From contig NC_079883.1 of assembly GCF_029227915.1 (NCBI RefSeq), positions 1,612,001-1,676,000 of the forward strand: a stretch of DNA of 64,000 bases, in the 5' to 3' direction. This DNA is from Hydractinia symbiolongicarpus. Taxonomy: Eukaryota; Cnidaria; Hydrozoa; Anthoathecata; Hydractiniidae. Positions 50,359 to 62,999 of the stretch are shown one piece after another. Every line of letters begins with the position of its first letter. Position 1 is the stretch's first letter. Made by a program: the position numbers and the translations under genes. The notes beneath the pieces are model-generated. The model ran no database searches. It was not told the origin of the DNA and saw only the letters and a program-made list of their open reading frames with translations.

Positions 50359-53300
50359 GTGACTTGTAGTTTTCAAAAATGTTTTCATTTTTGATGAGAC
50401 GCTGAATAAAAGACGTTTAATCGCCGACAAACAAAAACCCGCGATTTCCCGTAAATCCCGCGCTTGGCCCGTATGGTTAAATGTATATAAAGAAAGTAGC
50501 CAGAGAGTAAACTGATTTCCCGAACGATTTTTCAAATTATTTCTGCACCACTAGAACGAATGAGACTTGTAGTTTTCAAAAATGTTTTCATTGTTGATGA
50601 GACGCTAAATAAAAGAAGTTTAATAGCCGGCGAACGAAAACCCGCGATTTTCCCTAAATCCCGGACTCGGCCCGTATAGTCAAAAGTATACCATGGAAAT
50701 ACGCAGGGAGTAAATTCATTTCCCAAACGATTTTTTAAATCATTTTTTCACCACTACAACGCGTGAGACTTGTAGTTTTCAAAAGTGGTTTCATCTTTGA
50801 TGAGACGCTGAATAAAAGAAGTTTAATTGCCGGCAAACGAAAACCCGCGTTTTCCCGTAAAACCCGGGCCTGGCCCGTATAGTCAAATGTAAATAAAGAA
50901 AGTAGCCAGAGAGTAAACTAATTTCCCGAACGATTTTTCAAATTATTTCTGCACTACTAGAACGAATGAGACTTGTAGTTTTCAAAAATGTTTTCATTTT
51001 TGATGAGACGCTAAATAAAAGACGTTTAATCGCCGACTAAAGAAAACCCGCGATTGCTCGTAAAACCCGGGCCTGGCCCGTATAGTCAAATGTATATAAA
51101 GAAAGTAGCCAGAGAGTAAACTAATTTCCCGAACGATTTTTCAAATTATTTCTGCACTACTAGAACGAGTGAGACTTGTAGTTTTCAAAAATGCTTTCAT
51201 TTTTGATGAGACGCTAAATAAAAGACGTTTAATCGCCGACAAACGAAAACCTGCGATTTCCGTAAATCCCGGGCTTGGCCCGATAGTCGAATGTATATAA
51301 AAAAGTAGCCAGAGAGTAAACTCATTTCCCGAACGATTTTTTAAATCATTTTTTCACCACTACAACGCATGAGACTTGTAGTTTTCAAAAGTGGTTTCAT
51401 CTTTGATGAGACGCTGAATAAAAGAAGTTTAATTGCCGGCAAACGAAAACCCGCGTTTTCCCGTAAAACCCGGGCCTGGCCCGTATAGTCAAATGTATAT
51501 AAAGAAAGTAGCCAGAGAGTAAACTAATTTCCCGAACGATTTTTCAAATTATTTCTCCACTACTAGAACGAATGAGACTTGTAGTTTTCAAAAATGCTTT
51601 CATTTTTGATGAGACGCTAAATAAAAGACGTTTAATCGCCGGCAAACGAAAACCCGCGATTTCCCGTAAATCCGGCGCTTGGCCCGTATGGTTAAATGTA
51701 TATAAAGAAAGTAGCCAGAGAGTAAACTGATTTCCCGAACGATTTTTCAAATTATTTCTGCACCACTAGAACGAATGAGACTTGTAGTTTTCAAAAATGT
51801 TTTCATTGTTGATGAGACGCTAAATAAAAGAAGTTTAATAGCCGGCGAACGAAAACCCGCGATTTTCCCTAAATCCCGGACTCGGCCCGTATAGTCAAAA
51901 GTATACCATGGAAATACGCAGGGAGTAAACTCATTTCCCAAACGTTTTTTTAAATCATTTTTTCACCACTACAACGCGTGAGACTTGTAGTTTTCAAAAG
52001 TGGTTTCATCTTTGATGAGACGCTGAATAAAAGAAGTTTAATTGCCGGCAAACGAAAACCCGCGTTTTCCCGTAAAACCCGGGCCTGGCCCGTATAGTCA
52101 AATGTATATAAAGAAAGTAGCCAGAGAGTAAACTAATTTCCCGAACGATTTTTCAAATTATTTCTGCACTACTAGAACGAATGAGACTTGTAGTTTTCAA
52201 AAATGTTTTCATTTTTGATGAGACGCTAAATAAAAGACGTTTAATCGCCGACTAAAGAAAACCCGCGATTACCCGTAAAACCCGGGCCTGGCCCGTATAG
52301 TCAAATGTATATAAAGAAAGTAGCCAGAGAGTAAACTAATTTCCCGAACGATTTTTCAAATTATTTCTGCACTACTAGAACGAATGAGACTTGTAGTTTT
52401 CAAAAATGCTTTCATTTTTGATGAGACGCTAAATAAAAGACGTTTAATCGCCGGCAAACGAAAACCCGCGATTTCCGTAAATCCCGGGCTTGGCCCGATA
52501 GTCGAATGTATATAAAAAAGTAGCCAGAGAGTCAACTCATTTCCCGAACGATTTTTTAAATCATTTTTTCACCACTACAACGCATGAGACTTGTAGTTTT
52601 CAAAAGTGGTTTCATCTTTGATGAGACGCTGAATAAAAGAAGTTTAATTGCCGGCAAACGAAAACCCGCGTTTTCCCGTAAAACCCGAGCCTGGCCCGTA
52701 TAGTCAAATGTATATAAAGAAAGTAGCCAGAGAGTAAACTAATTTCCCGAACGATTTTTCAAATTATTTCTCCACTACTAGAACGAATGAGACTTGTAGT
52801 TTTAAAAAATGCTTTCATTTTTGATGAGACGCTAAATAAAAGACGTTTAATCGCCGGCAAACGAAAACCCGCGATTTTCCGTAAATCCCGGGCTTGGCCC
52901 GATAGTCGAATGTATATAAAAAAGTAGCCAGAGAGTAAACTAATTTCCCGCACGATTTTTCAAACTATTTCTGCACTACTAGAACGAATGAGACTTGTAG
53001 TTTTCAAAAATGCTTTCATTTTTGATGAGACGCTAAATAAAAGACGGTTAATCGCCGGCAAACGAAAACCCGCGATTTCCGTAAATCCCGGGCTTGGCCC
53101 GATAGTCGAATGTATATAAAAAAGTAGCCAGAGAGTAAACTCATTTCCCGAACGATTTTTTAAATCATTTTTTCACCACTAAAACGCATGAGACTTTTAG
53201 TTTTCAAAAATGTTTTCATTTTTGATGAGACGCTGAATAAAAAACGTTTAATCGCCGGCAAACGAAAACCCGCGATTTCCCGCAAATCCCGGGCTTGGCC

Positions 53301-53600
53301 CGTATAGTCGAATGTATATAAAGAAAGTACCCAGAGAGTAAAGTGATTTCCCGAACGATTTTTCAAATTATTTCTGCACCACTAGAACGAATGAGACTTG
53401 TAGTTTTCAAAAATGTTTTCATTTTTGATGAGACGCTAAATAAAAGAAGTTTAATAGCCGGCAAACGAAAACCCACGATTTTCCCTAAATCCCGGACTCG
53501 GCCCGTATAATCAAAACTATACCAAGGAAGTACTCAGGGAGTAAACTCATTTCCCAAACGATTTTTTAAATCATTTTTTCACCACTACAACGCATGTGAC
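50359..53600. repeat. 16-monomer higher-order unit B, copy 2
   Basis: Second 3237-bp copy. Only isolated differences were seen: GAACGAGTGAG near 51168 against GAACGAATGAG, and AAAACTATACC near 53515 against AAAAGTATACC. It ends in the dyad near 53605, where AAAAGTGGTTTC replaces AAAAATGTTTTC. Confidence 0.9.
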
Positions 53601-54113
53601 TTGTAGTTTTCAAAAGTGGTTTCATCTTTGATGAGACGCTGAATAAAAGAAGTTTAATTGCCGGCAAACGAAAACCCGCGTTTTCCCGCAACTCAAAAAC
53701 TCGGCCCGTATAGTCAACAGTATACAAAGAAAGTACCCAGGGAGTAAACTCATTTCCCGAACGATTTTTTAAATTATTTTTACACCACGAAAACGCATGA
53801 GACTTGTAGTTTTCAAAAATGTTTTCATTTTTGATGAGACGCTGAATAAAAGACGTTTAATCGCCGACTAAAGAAAACCTGCGATTTCCCGTAAATCCCG
53901 GGCTTGGCCCGTATAGTCAAATGTATATAAAGAAAGTAGCCAGAGAGTAAACTAATTTCCCGAACGATTTTTCAAATTATTTCTGCACTATTAGAACGAA
54001 TGAGACTTGTAGTTTTCAAAAATGCTTTCATTTTTGATGAGACGCTAAATAAAAGACGTTTAATTGCCGGCAAACGAAAACCCGCGATTTCCCGTAAATC
54101 CCGGGCTTGGCCC

Positions 54114-54720
54114 GTATAGTCAAATGTATATAAAGAAAGTAGCCAGAGAGTAAACTAATTTCCCGAACGATTTTTCAAATTATTTCTGCACTACTAGAAC
54201 GAATGAGACTTGTAGTTTTCAAAAATGCTTTCATTTTTGATGAGACGCTAAATAAAAGACGTTTAATCGCCGGCAAACGAAAACCCGCGATTTCCCGTAA
54301 ATCCCGGGCTTGGCCCGTATAGTCGAATGTATATAAAAAAGTAGCCAGAGAGTGAACTAATTTCCCGAACGATTTTTCAAATTATTTCTGCACTACTAGA
54401 ACGAATGAGACTTGTAGTTTTCAAAAATGCTTTCATTTTTGATGAGACGCTAAATAAAAGACGTTTAATCGCCAGCAAACGAAAACCCGCGATTTCCCGT
54501 AAATCCCGGGCTTGGCCCGTATAGTCGAATGTATATAAAAAAGTAGCCAGAGAGTAAACTAATTTCCAGAACGATTTTTCAAATTATTTGTGCACTACTA
54601 GAACGAATGAGACTTGTAGTTTTCAAAAATGCTTTCATTTTTGATGAGACGCTAAATAAAAGAAGTTTAATTGCCGGCAAACGAAAACCCGCGTTTTCCC
54701 GCAAATCCCAGACTCGGCCC
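54114..54720. repeat. Run of nearly identical single monomers (203, 202, 202 bp)
   Basis: Three consecutive monomers at 54114-54316, 54317-54518 and 54519-54720 share almost the same sequence (GTAGCCAGAGAG, CACTACTAGAACG, ATGCTTTC, GCTAAATAAAAG). This differs from the higher-order zones, where neighbours are different subtypes. The 202-bp length comes from ATAAAAAAGTAG replacing ATAAAGAAAGTAG. Confidence 0.85.
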
Positions 54721-55947
54721 GTATAGTCAATAGTATACAAAGAAAGTAGCCAGAGAGTAAACTAATTTCCCGAACGATTTTTCAAATTATTTCTCCACTG
54801 CTAGAACGAATGAGACTTGTAGTTTTCAAAAATGCTTTCATTTTTGATGAGACGCTAAGTAAAAGACGTTTAATCGCCGGCAAACGAAAACCCGCGATTT
54901 CCCGTAAATCCCGGCTTGGCCCTTATAGTAGAATGTATATAAAAAAGTACCCAGAGAGTAAACTGATTTCCCGAATGATTTTTCAAATTATTTCTGCACC
55001 ACTAGAACAAATGGGACTTGTAGTTTTCAAAAATGATTTCATTTTGGATGAGACGCTAAATAAAAGAAGTTTAATAACCGGCAAACGAAAACCCGCGATT
55101 TTGCCTAAATCCCAGACTCGGCCCGTATAGTCAAAAGTATACCAAGGAAGTACTCAGGGAGAAAACTCATTTCCCGAACGATTTTTTAAATTATTTTTTC
55201 ACCACTACAACGCATGAGACTTGTAGTTTTCAAAAGTGGTTTCATTTTTGATGAGACGCTGAATAAAAGAAGTTTAATCGCCGGCAAACAAAAACCCGCG
55301 TTTTCCCGCAAATCCCAGACTCGGCCCGTATAGTCAATAGTATACAAAGAAAGTAGCCAGAGAGTAAACTAATTTCCCGAACGATTTTTCAAAATATTTC
55401 TGCACTGCTAGAACGAATGAGACTTGTAGTTTTCAAAAATGTTTTCATTTTTGATGAGACGCTAAATAAAAGACGTTTAATCGCCGGCAAACGAAAACCC
55501 GCGATTTCCCGTAAATCCCGGCTTGGCCCTCATAGTAGAATGTATATAAAAAAGTACCCAGAGAGTAAACTGATTTCCCGAACGATTTTTCAAATTATTT
55601 GTGCACTACTAGAACAAATGAGACTTGTAGTTTTCAAAAATGCTTTCATTTTTGATGAGACGCTAAATAAAAGAAGTTTAATTGCCGGCAAACGAAAACC
55701 CGCGTTTTCCCGCAAATCAAAAACTCCGCCCGTATAGTCAACAGTATACAAAGAAAGTACCCAGGGAGTAAACTCATTTCCTGAACGATTTTTTAAAATA
55801 TTTTTACACCACGAAAACGCATGAGACTTGTAGTTTTCAAAAATGTTTTCATTTTTGATGAGACGCTGAATAAAAGACGTTTAATCGCCGACTAAAGAAA
55901 ACCTGCGATTTCCCGTAAATCCCGGGCTTGGCCCGTATAGTCAAATG

Positions 55948-55956
55948 TATATAAAG
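55948..55956 (+). promoter_or_regulatory. TATA-box-like sequence in right-type monomers (representative)
   Basis: TATATAAAG fits the TATA consensus. Left-end monomers mostly have GTATACAAAG at this place; right-end monomers mostly have GTATATAAAG or GTATATAAAAAAG. A GC-rich core lies immediately upstream in each monomer. Chance occurrence in an AT-rich repeat is likely, so this is only a candidate. Confidence 0.2.
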
Positions 55957-57084
55957 AAAGTAGCCAGAGAGTAAACTAATTTCCCGAACGATTTTTCAAA
56001 TTATTTCTGCACTACTAGAACGAATGAGACTTGTAGTTTTCAAAAATGCTTTCATTTTTGATGAGACGCTAAATAAAAGACGTTTAATCGCCGGCAAACG
56101 AAAACCCGCGATTTCCCGTAAATCCCGGGCTTGGCCCGTATAGTCAAATGTATATAAAGAAAGTAGCCAGAGAGTAAACTAATTTCCCGAACGATTTTTC
56201 AAATTATTTCTGCACTACTAGAACGAATGAGACTTGTAGTTTTCAAAAATGTTTTCATTTTTGATGAGACGCTAAATAAAAGACGTTTAAACGCCGACTA
56301 AAGAAAACCCGCGATTTCCCGTAAAACCCGGGCCTGGCCCGTATAGTCAAATGTATATAAAGAAAGTAGCCAGAGAGTAAACTAATTTCCCGAACGATTT
56401 TTCAAATTATTTCTCCACTACTAGAACGAATGAGACTTGTAGTTTTCAAAAATGCTTTCATTTTTGATGAGACGCTAAATAAAAGACGTTTAATCGCCGG
56501 CAAACGAAAACCCGCGATTTTCCGTAAATCCTGGGCTTGGCCCGATAGTCGAATGTATATAAAAAAGTAGCCAGAGAGTAAACTAATTTCCCGCACGATT
56601 TTTCAAATTATTTCTGCACTACTAGAACGAATGAGACTTGTAGTTTTCAAAAATGCTTTCATTTTTGATGAGACGCTAAATAAAAGACGTTTAATCGCCG
56701 GCAAACGAAAACCCGCGATTTCCCGTAAATCCCGGGCTTGGCCCGTATAGTCGAATGTATATAAAAAAGTATCCAGAGAGTAAACTGATTTTCCGAACGA
56801 TTTTTCAAATTATTTCTGCACCACTAGAACGAATGAGACTTGTAGTTTTCAAAAATGTTTTTATTTTTGATGAGACTCTAAATAAAAGAAGTTTAATAGC
56901 CGGCAAACGAAAACCTGCGATTTTCCCTAAATCCCGGATTCGGCCCGTATAGTCAAAGGTATACCAAGGAAGTACTCAGGGAGTAAACTCATTTCCCGAA
57001 CGATTTTTTAAATCATTTTTTCACCACTACAACGCATGAGACTTGTAGTTTTCAAAAGTGGTTTCATTTTTGATGAGACGCTGA

Positions 57085-59519
57085 ATAAAAGACGTTTAAT
57101 CGCCGGCAAACGAAAACCCGCGATTTCCCGCAAATCCCGGGCTTGGCCCGTATAGGCGAATGTATATAAAGAAAGTACCCAGAGAGTAAACTGATTTCCC
57201 GAACGATTTTTCAAATTATTTCTGCACCACTAGAACAAATGAGACTTGTAGTTTTCAAAAATGTTTTCATTTTTGATGAGACGCTAAATAAAAGAAGTTT
57301 AATAGCCGGCAAACGAAAACCCGCGATTTTCCCTAAATCTCGGACTCGGCCCGTATAATCAAAAGTATACCAAGGAAGTACTCAGGGAGTAAACTCATTT
57401 CCCAAACGATTTTTTAAATCATTTTTTCACCACTACAACGCATGTGACTTGTAGTTTTCAAAAGTGGTTTCATCTTTGATGAGACGCTGAATAAAAGAAG
57501 TTTAATTGCCGGCAAACGAAAACCCGCGTTTTCCCGCAAATCAAAAACTCGGCCCGTATAGTCAACAGTATACAAAGAAAGTACCCAGGGAGTAAACTCA
57601 TTTCCCGAACGATTTTTTAAATTATTTTTACACCACGAAAACGCATGAGACTTGTAGTTTTCAAAAATGTTTTCATTTTTGATGAGACGCTGAATAAAGG
57701 ACGTTTAATCGCCGACTAAAAAAAACCTGCGATTTCCCGTAAATCCCGGGCTTGGCCCGTATAGTGAAATGTATATAAAGAAAGTAGCCAGAGAGTAAAC
57801 TAATTTCCAGAACGATTTTTCAAATTATTTCTGCACTACTAGAACGAATGAGACTTGTAGTTTTCAAAAATGCTTTCATTTTTGATGAGACGCTAAATAA
57901 AAGACGTTTAATCGCCGGCAAACGAAAACCCGCGATTTCCCGTAAATCCCGGGCTTGGCCCGTATAGTCGAATGTATATAAAAAAGTAGCCAGAGAGTAA
58001 ACTAATTTCCAGTACGATTTTTCAAATTATTTGTGCACTACTAGAACGAATGAGACTTGTAGTTTTCAAAAATACTTTCATTTTTGATGAGACGATAAAT
58101 AAAAGAAGTTTAATAGCCGGCAAACGAAAACCCGCGATTTTCCCTAAATCCCGGACTCGGCCCGTATAGTCAAAGGTATACCAAGGAAGTACTCAGGGAG
58201 TAAACTCATTTCCCGAACGTTTTTTTAAATTATTTTTTCACCACTACAACGCATGAGACTTGTAGTTTTCAAAAGTGGTTTCATTTTTGATGAGACGCTG
58301 AATAAAAGAAGTTTAATCGCCGGCAAACAAAAACCCGCGTTTTCCCTTAAATCCCAGACTTGGCCCGTATAGTCAATAGTATACAAAGAAAGTAATCAGG
58401 GAGTAAACTCATTTCCCGAACGATTTTTTAAATTATTTTTACACCAATAAAACGCATGAAACTAGTAGTTTTCAAAAATGTTTTCATTTTTGATGAGACG
58501 CTGAATAAAAGACGTTTAATCGCCGGCAAACGAAAACCTGCGATCTCCCGTAAATCCCGGGCTTGGCCCGTATAGTTGAATGTATATAAAGAAAGTACCC
58601 AGAGAGTAAACTGATTTCACGAACGATTTTTCAAATTATTTCTGCACCACTAGAACGAATGAGACTTGTAGTTTTCAAAAATGTTTTCATTTTTGGTGAG
58701 ACGCTAAATAAAAGAAGTTTAATAGCCGGCAAACGAAAACCCGCGATTTTCCCTAAATCCCGGACTCGGCCCGTATAGTCAAAAGGATACAAAGAAAGTA
58801 CCCAGGGAGTAAACTCATTTCCCGAACGATTTTTTAAATTATTTTTACACCACGAAAACGCATGAGACTTGTAGTTTTCAAAAATGTTTTCATTTTTGAT
58901 GAGACGCTGAATAAAAGACGTTTAATCGCCGACTAAAGAAAACCTGCGATTTCCCGTAAATCCCGGGCTTGGCCCGTATAGTCAAATGTATATAAAGAAA
59001 GTAGCCAGAGAGTAAACTAATTTCCCGAACGATTTTTCAAATTATTTCTGCACTACTAGAACGAATGAGACTTGTAGTTTTCAAAAATGCTTTCATTTTT
59101 GATGAGACGCTAAATAAAAGACGTTTAATCGCCGGCAAACGAAAACCCGCGATTTTCCGTAAATCCCGGGCTTGGCCCGTATAGTCAAATGTATATAAAG
59201 AAAGTAGCCAGAGAGTAAACTAATTTCCCGAACGATTTTTCAAATTATTTCTGCACTACTAGAACGAATGAGACTTGTAGTTTTCAAAAATGTTTTCATT
59301 TTTGATGAGACGCTAAACAAAAGACGTTTAATCGCCGACTAAAGAAAACCCGCGATTTCCCGTAAAACCCGGGCCTGGCCCGTATAGTCAAATGTATATA
59401 AAGAAAGTAGCCAGAGAGTAAACTAATTTCCCGAACGATTTTTCAAATTATTTCTCCACTACTAGAACGAATGAGACTTGTAGTTTTCAAAAATGCTTTC
59501 ATTTTTGATGAGACGCTAA
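57085..59519. repeat. 12-monomer doublet, copy 1
   Basis: 2435 bp, repeated directly to the right. Singular shared variants: GTATAGGCGAATG, AATAAAGGACG, GTATAGTGAAATG, CCGAACGTTTTTTT, ACACCAATAAAACG. Private differences: CCAGTACGATTT near 58011, TTTTTGGTGAGACG near 58690. Confidence 0.87.
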
Positions 59520-61620
59520 ATAAAAGACGTTTAATCGCCGGCAAACGAAAACCCGCGATTTCCCGCAAATCCCGGGCTTGGCCCGTATAGGCGAATGTAT
59601 ATAAAGAAAGTACCCAGAGAGTAAACTGATTTCCCGAACGATTTTTCAAATTATTTCTGCACCACTAGAACAAATGAGACTTGTAGTTTTCAAAAATGTT
59701 TTCATTTTTGATGAGACGCTAAATAAAAGAAGTTTAATAGCCGGCAAACGAAAACCCGCGATTTTCCCTAAATCCCGGACTCGGCCCGTATAATCAAAAG
59801 TATACCAAGGAAGTACTCAGGGAGTAAACTCATTTCCCAAACGATTTTTTAAATCATTTTTTCACCACTACAACGCATGTGACTTGTAGTTTTTAAAAGT
59901 GGTTTCATCTTTGATGAGACGCTGAATAAAAGAAGTTTAATTGCCGGCAAACGAAAACCCGCGTTTTCCCGCAAATCAAAAACTCGACCCGTATAGTCAA
60001 CAGTATACAAAGAAAGTACCCAGGGAGTAAACTCATTTCCCGAACGATTTTTTAAATTATTTTTACACCACGAAAACGCATGAGACTTGTAGTTTTCAAA
60101 AATGTTTTCATTTTTGATGAGACGCTGAATAAAGGACGTTTAATCGCCGACTAAAGAAAACCTGCGATTTCCCGTAAATCCCGGGCTTGGCCCGTATAGT
60201 GAAATGTATATAAAGAAAGTAGCCAGAGAGTAAACTAATTTCCAGAACGATTTTTCAAATTATTTCTGCACTACTAGAACGAATGAGACTTGTAGTTTTC
60301 AAAAATGCTTTCATTTTTGATGAGACGCTAAATAAAAGACGTTTAATCGCCGGCAAACGAAAACCCGCGATTTCCCGTAAATCCCGGGCTTGGCCCGTAT
60401 AGTCGAATGTATATAAAAAAGTAGCCAGAGAGTAAACTAATTTCCAGAACGATTTTTCAAATTATTTGTGCACTACTAGAACGAATGAGACTTGTAGTTT
60501 TCAAAAATGCTTTCATTTTTGATGAGACGCTAAATAAAAGAAGTTTAATAGCCGGCAAACGAAAACCCGCGATTTTCCCTAAATCCCGGACTCGGCCCGT
60601 ATAGTCAAAGGTATACCAAGGAAGTACTCAGGGAGTAAACTCATTTCCCGAACGTTTTTTTAAATTATTTTTTCACCACTACAACGCATGAGACTTGTAG
60701 TTTTCAAAAGTGGTTTCATTTTTGATGAGACGCTGAATAAAAGAAGTTTAATCGCTGGCAAAGGAAAACCCGCGTTTTCCCTTAAATCCCAGACTCGGCC
60801 CGTATAGTCAATGGTATACAAAGAAAGTAACCAGGGAGTAAACTCATTTCCCGAACGATTTTTTAAATTATTTTTACACCAATAAAACGCATGAAACCAG
60901 TAGTTTTCAAAAATGTTTTCATTTTTGATGAGACGCTGAATAAAAGACGTTTAATCGCCGGCAAACGAAAACCTGCGATCTCCCGTAAATCCCGGGCTTG
61001 GCCCGTATAGTCGAATGTATATAAAGAAAGTACCCAGAGAGTAAACTGATTTCCCGAACGATTTTTCAAATTATTTCTGCACCACTAGAACGAATGAGAC
61101 TTGTAGTTTTCAAAAATGTTTTCATTTTTGATGAGACGCTAAATAAAAGAAGTTTAATAGCCGGCAAACGAAAACCCGCGATTTTCCCTAAATCCCGGAC
61201 TCGGCCCGTATAGTCAAAAGGATACAAAGAAAGTACCCAGGGAGTAAACTCATTTCCCTAACGATTTTTTAATTTATTTTTACACCACGAAAACGCATGA
61301 GACTTGTAGTTTTCAAAAATGTTTTCATTTTTGATGAGACGCTGAATAAAAGACGTTTAATCGCCGACTAAAGAAAACCTGCGATTTCCCGTAAATCCCG
61401 GGCTTGGCCCGTATAGTCAAATGTATATAAAGAAAGTAGCCAGAGAGTAAACTAATTTCCCGAACGATTTTTCAAATTATATCTGCACTACTAGAACGAA
61501 TGAGACTTGTAGTTTTCAAAATTGCTTTCATTTTTGATGAGACGCTAAATAAAAGACGTTTAATCGCCGGCAAACGAAAACCCGCGATTTCCCGTAATTC
61601 CCGGGCTTGGCCCGTATAGT
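59520..61620. repeat. 12-monomer doublet, copy 2 (shortened)
   Basis: Second copy covering about ten monomers before the 6-monomer duplication takes over near 61.62 kb. Carries CCCTAACG with TTTTTTAATTTATTT near 61257 and ATTATATCTGC near 61477, absent from copy 1. Confidence 0.85.
60400..61616. repeat. 6-monomer doublet, copy 1
   Basis: 1217-bp unit lying inside the 12-monomer copy and repeated at 61617. It contains the CCCTAACG, TTTAATTTATTT and GTAATTCCCGGG variants. Confidence 0.87.
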
Positions 61621-62838
61621 CGAATGTATATAAAAAAGTAGCCAGAGAGTAAACTAATTTCCAGAACGATTTTTCAAATTATTTGTGCACTACTAGAACG
61701 AATGAGACTTGTAGTTTTCAAAAATGCTTTCATTTTTGATGAGACGCTAAATAAAAGAAGTTTAATAGCCGGCAAACGAAAACCCGCGATTTTCCCTAAA
61801 TCCCGGACTCGGCCCGTATAGTCAAAGGTATACCAAGGAAGTACTCAGGGAGTAAACTCATTTCCCGAACGTTTTTTTAAATTATTTTTTCACCACTACA
61901 ACGCATGAGACTTGTAGTTTTCAAAAGTGGTTTCATTTTTGATGAGACGCTGAATAAAAGAAGTTTAATCGCCGGCAAACAAAAACCCGCGTTTTCCCTT
62001 AAATCCCAGACTCGGCCCGTATAGTCAATGGTATACAAAGAAAGTAACCAGGGAGTAAACTCATTTCCCGAACGATTTTTTAAATTATTTTTACACCAAT
62101 AAAACGCATGAAACTAGTAGTTTTCAAAAATGTTTTCATTTTTGATGAGACGCTGAATAAAAGACGTTTAATCGCCGGCAAACGAAAACCTGCGATCTCC
62201 CGTAAATCCCGGGCTTGGCCCGTATAGTCGAATGTATATAAAGAAAGTACCCAGAGAGTAAACTGATTTCCCGAACGATTTTTCAAATTATTTCTGCACC
62301 ACTAGAACGAATGAGACTTGTAGTTTTCAAAAATGTTTTCATTTTTGATGAGACGCTAAATAAAAGAAGTTTAATAGCCGTCAAACGAAAACCCGCGATT
62401 TTCCCTAAATCCCGGACTCGGCCCGTATAGTCAAAAGGATACAAAGAAAGTACCCAGGGAGTAAACTCATTTCCCTAACGATTTTTTAATTTATTTTTAC
62501 ACCACGAAAACGCATGAGACTTGTAGTTTTCAAAAATGTTTTCATTTTTGATGAGACGCTGAATAAAAGACGTTTAATCGCCGACTAAAGAAAACCTGCG
62601 ATTTCCCGTAAATCCCGGGCTTGGCCCGTATAGTCAAATGTATATAAAGAAAGTAGCCAGAGAGTAAACTAATTTCCCGAACGATTTTTCAAATTATATC
62701 TGCACTACTAGAACGAATGAGACTTGTAGTTTTCAAAAATGCTTTCATTTTTGATGAGACGCTAAATAAAAGACGTTTAATCGCCGGCAAACGAAAACCC
62801 GCGATTTCCCGTAATTCCCGGGCTTGGCCCGTTTAGTC
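61617..62838. repeat. 6-monomer doublet, copy 2
   Basis: Second copy, preserving the same variants at 62471, 62694 and 62814. It ends exactly at a join that is out of monomer register (see 62831-62999). Confidence 0.87.
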
Positions 62839-62999
62839 TAATTTCCCGAACGATTTTTCAAATTATTTCTGCACTACTAGAATGAATGAGACTTGTAGTT
62901 TTCAAAAATGCTTTCATTTTTGATGAGACGCTAAATAAAAGACGTTTAATCGCCGGCAAACGAAAACCCGCGATTTCCCGTAAATCCCGGGCTTGGCCC
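62831..62999. repeat. Truncated monomer, 169 bp (33-bp internal deletion)
   Basis: GTTTAGTC is followed directly by TAATTTCCCGAACG. Compared with neighbours (GTATAGTCGAATG...GTAAACTAATTTCCC), 33 bp are missing at 62838/62839. The deleted part would hold the ATATAAAAAAG and GTAGCCAGAGAG blocks. Its right boundary is also altered: GGCCCATATAG instead of GGCCCGTATAG. Confidence 0.9.

Larger units (their letters stand above)
53601..57084. repeat. Right-type monomers, weak higher-order structure
   Basis: About 17 monomers. 53.69-54.06 kb resembles 55.71-56.07 kb (CGACTAAAGAAAACC and CAAAAACTC variants). A three-monomer spacing of 607 bp links 54.81-55.13 and 55.42-55.74 kb (GGCTTGGCCC followed by TATAGTAG or CATAGTAG). 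Nothing but satellite. Confidence 0.82.
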
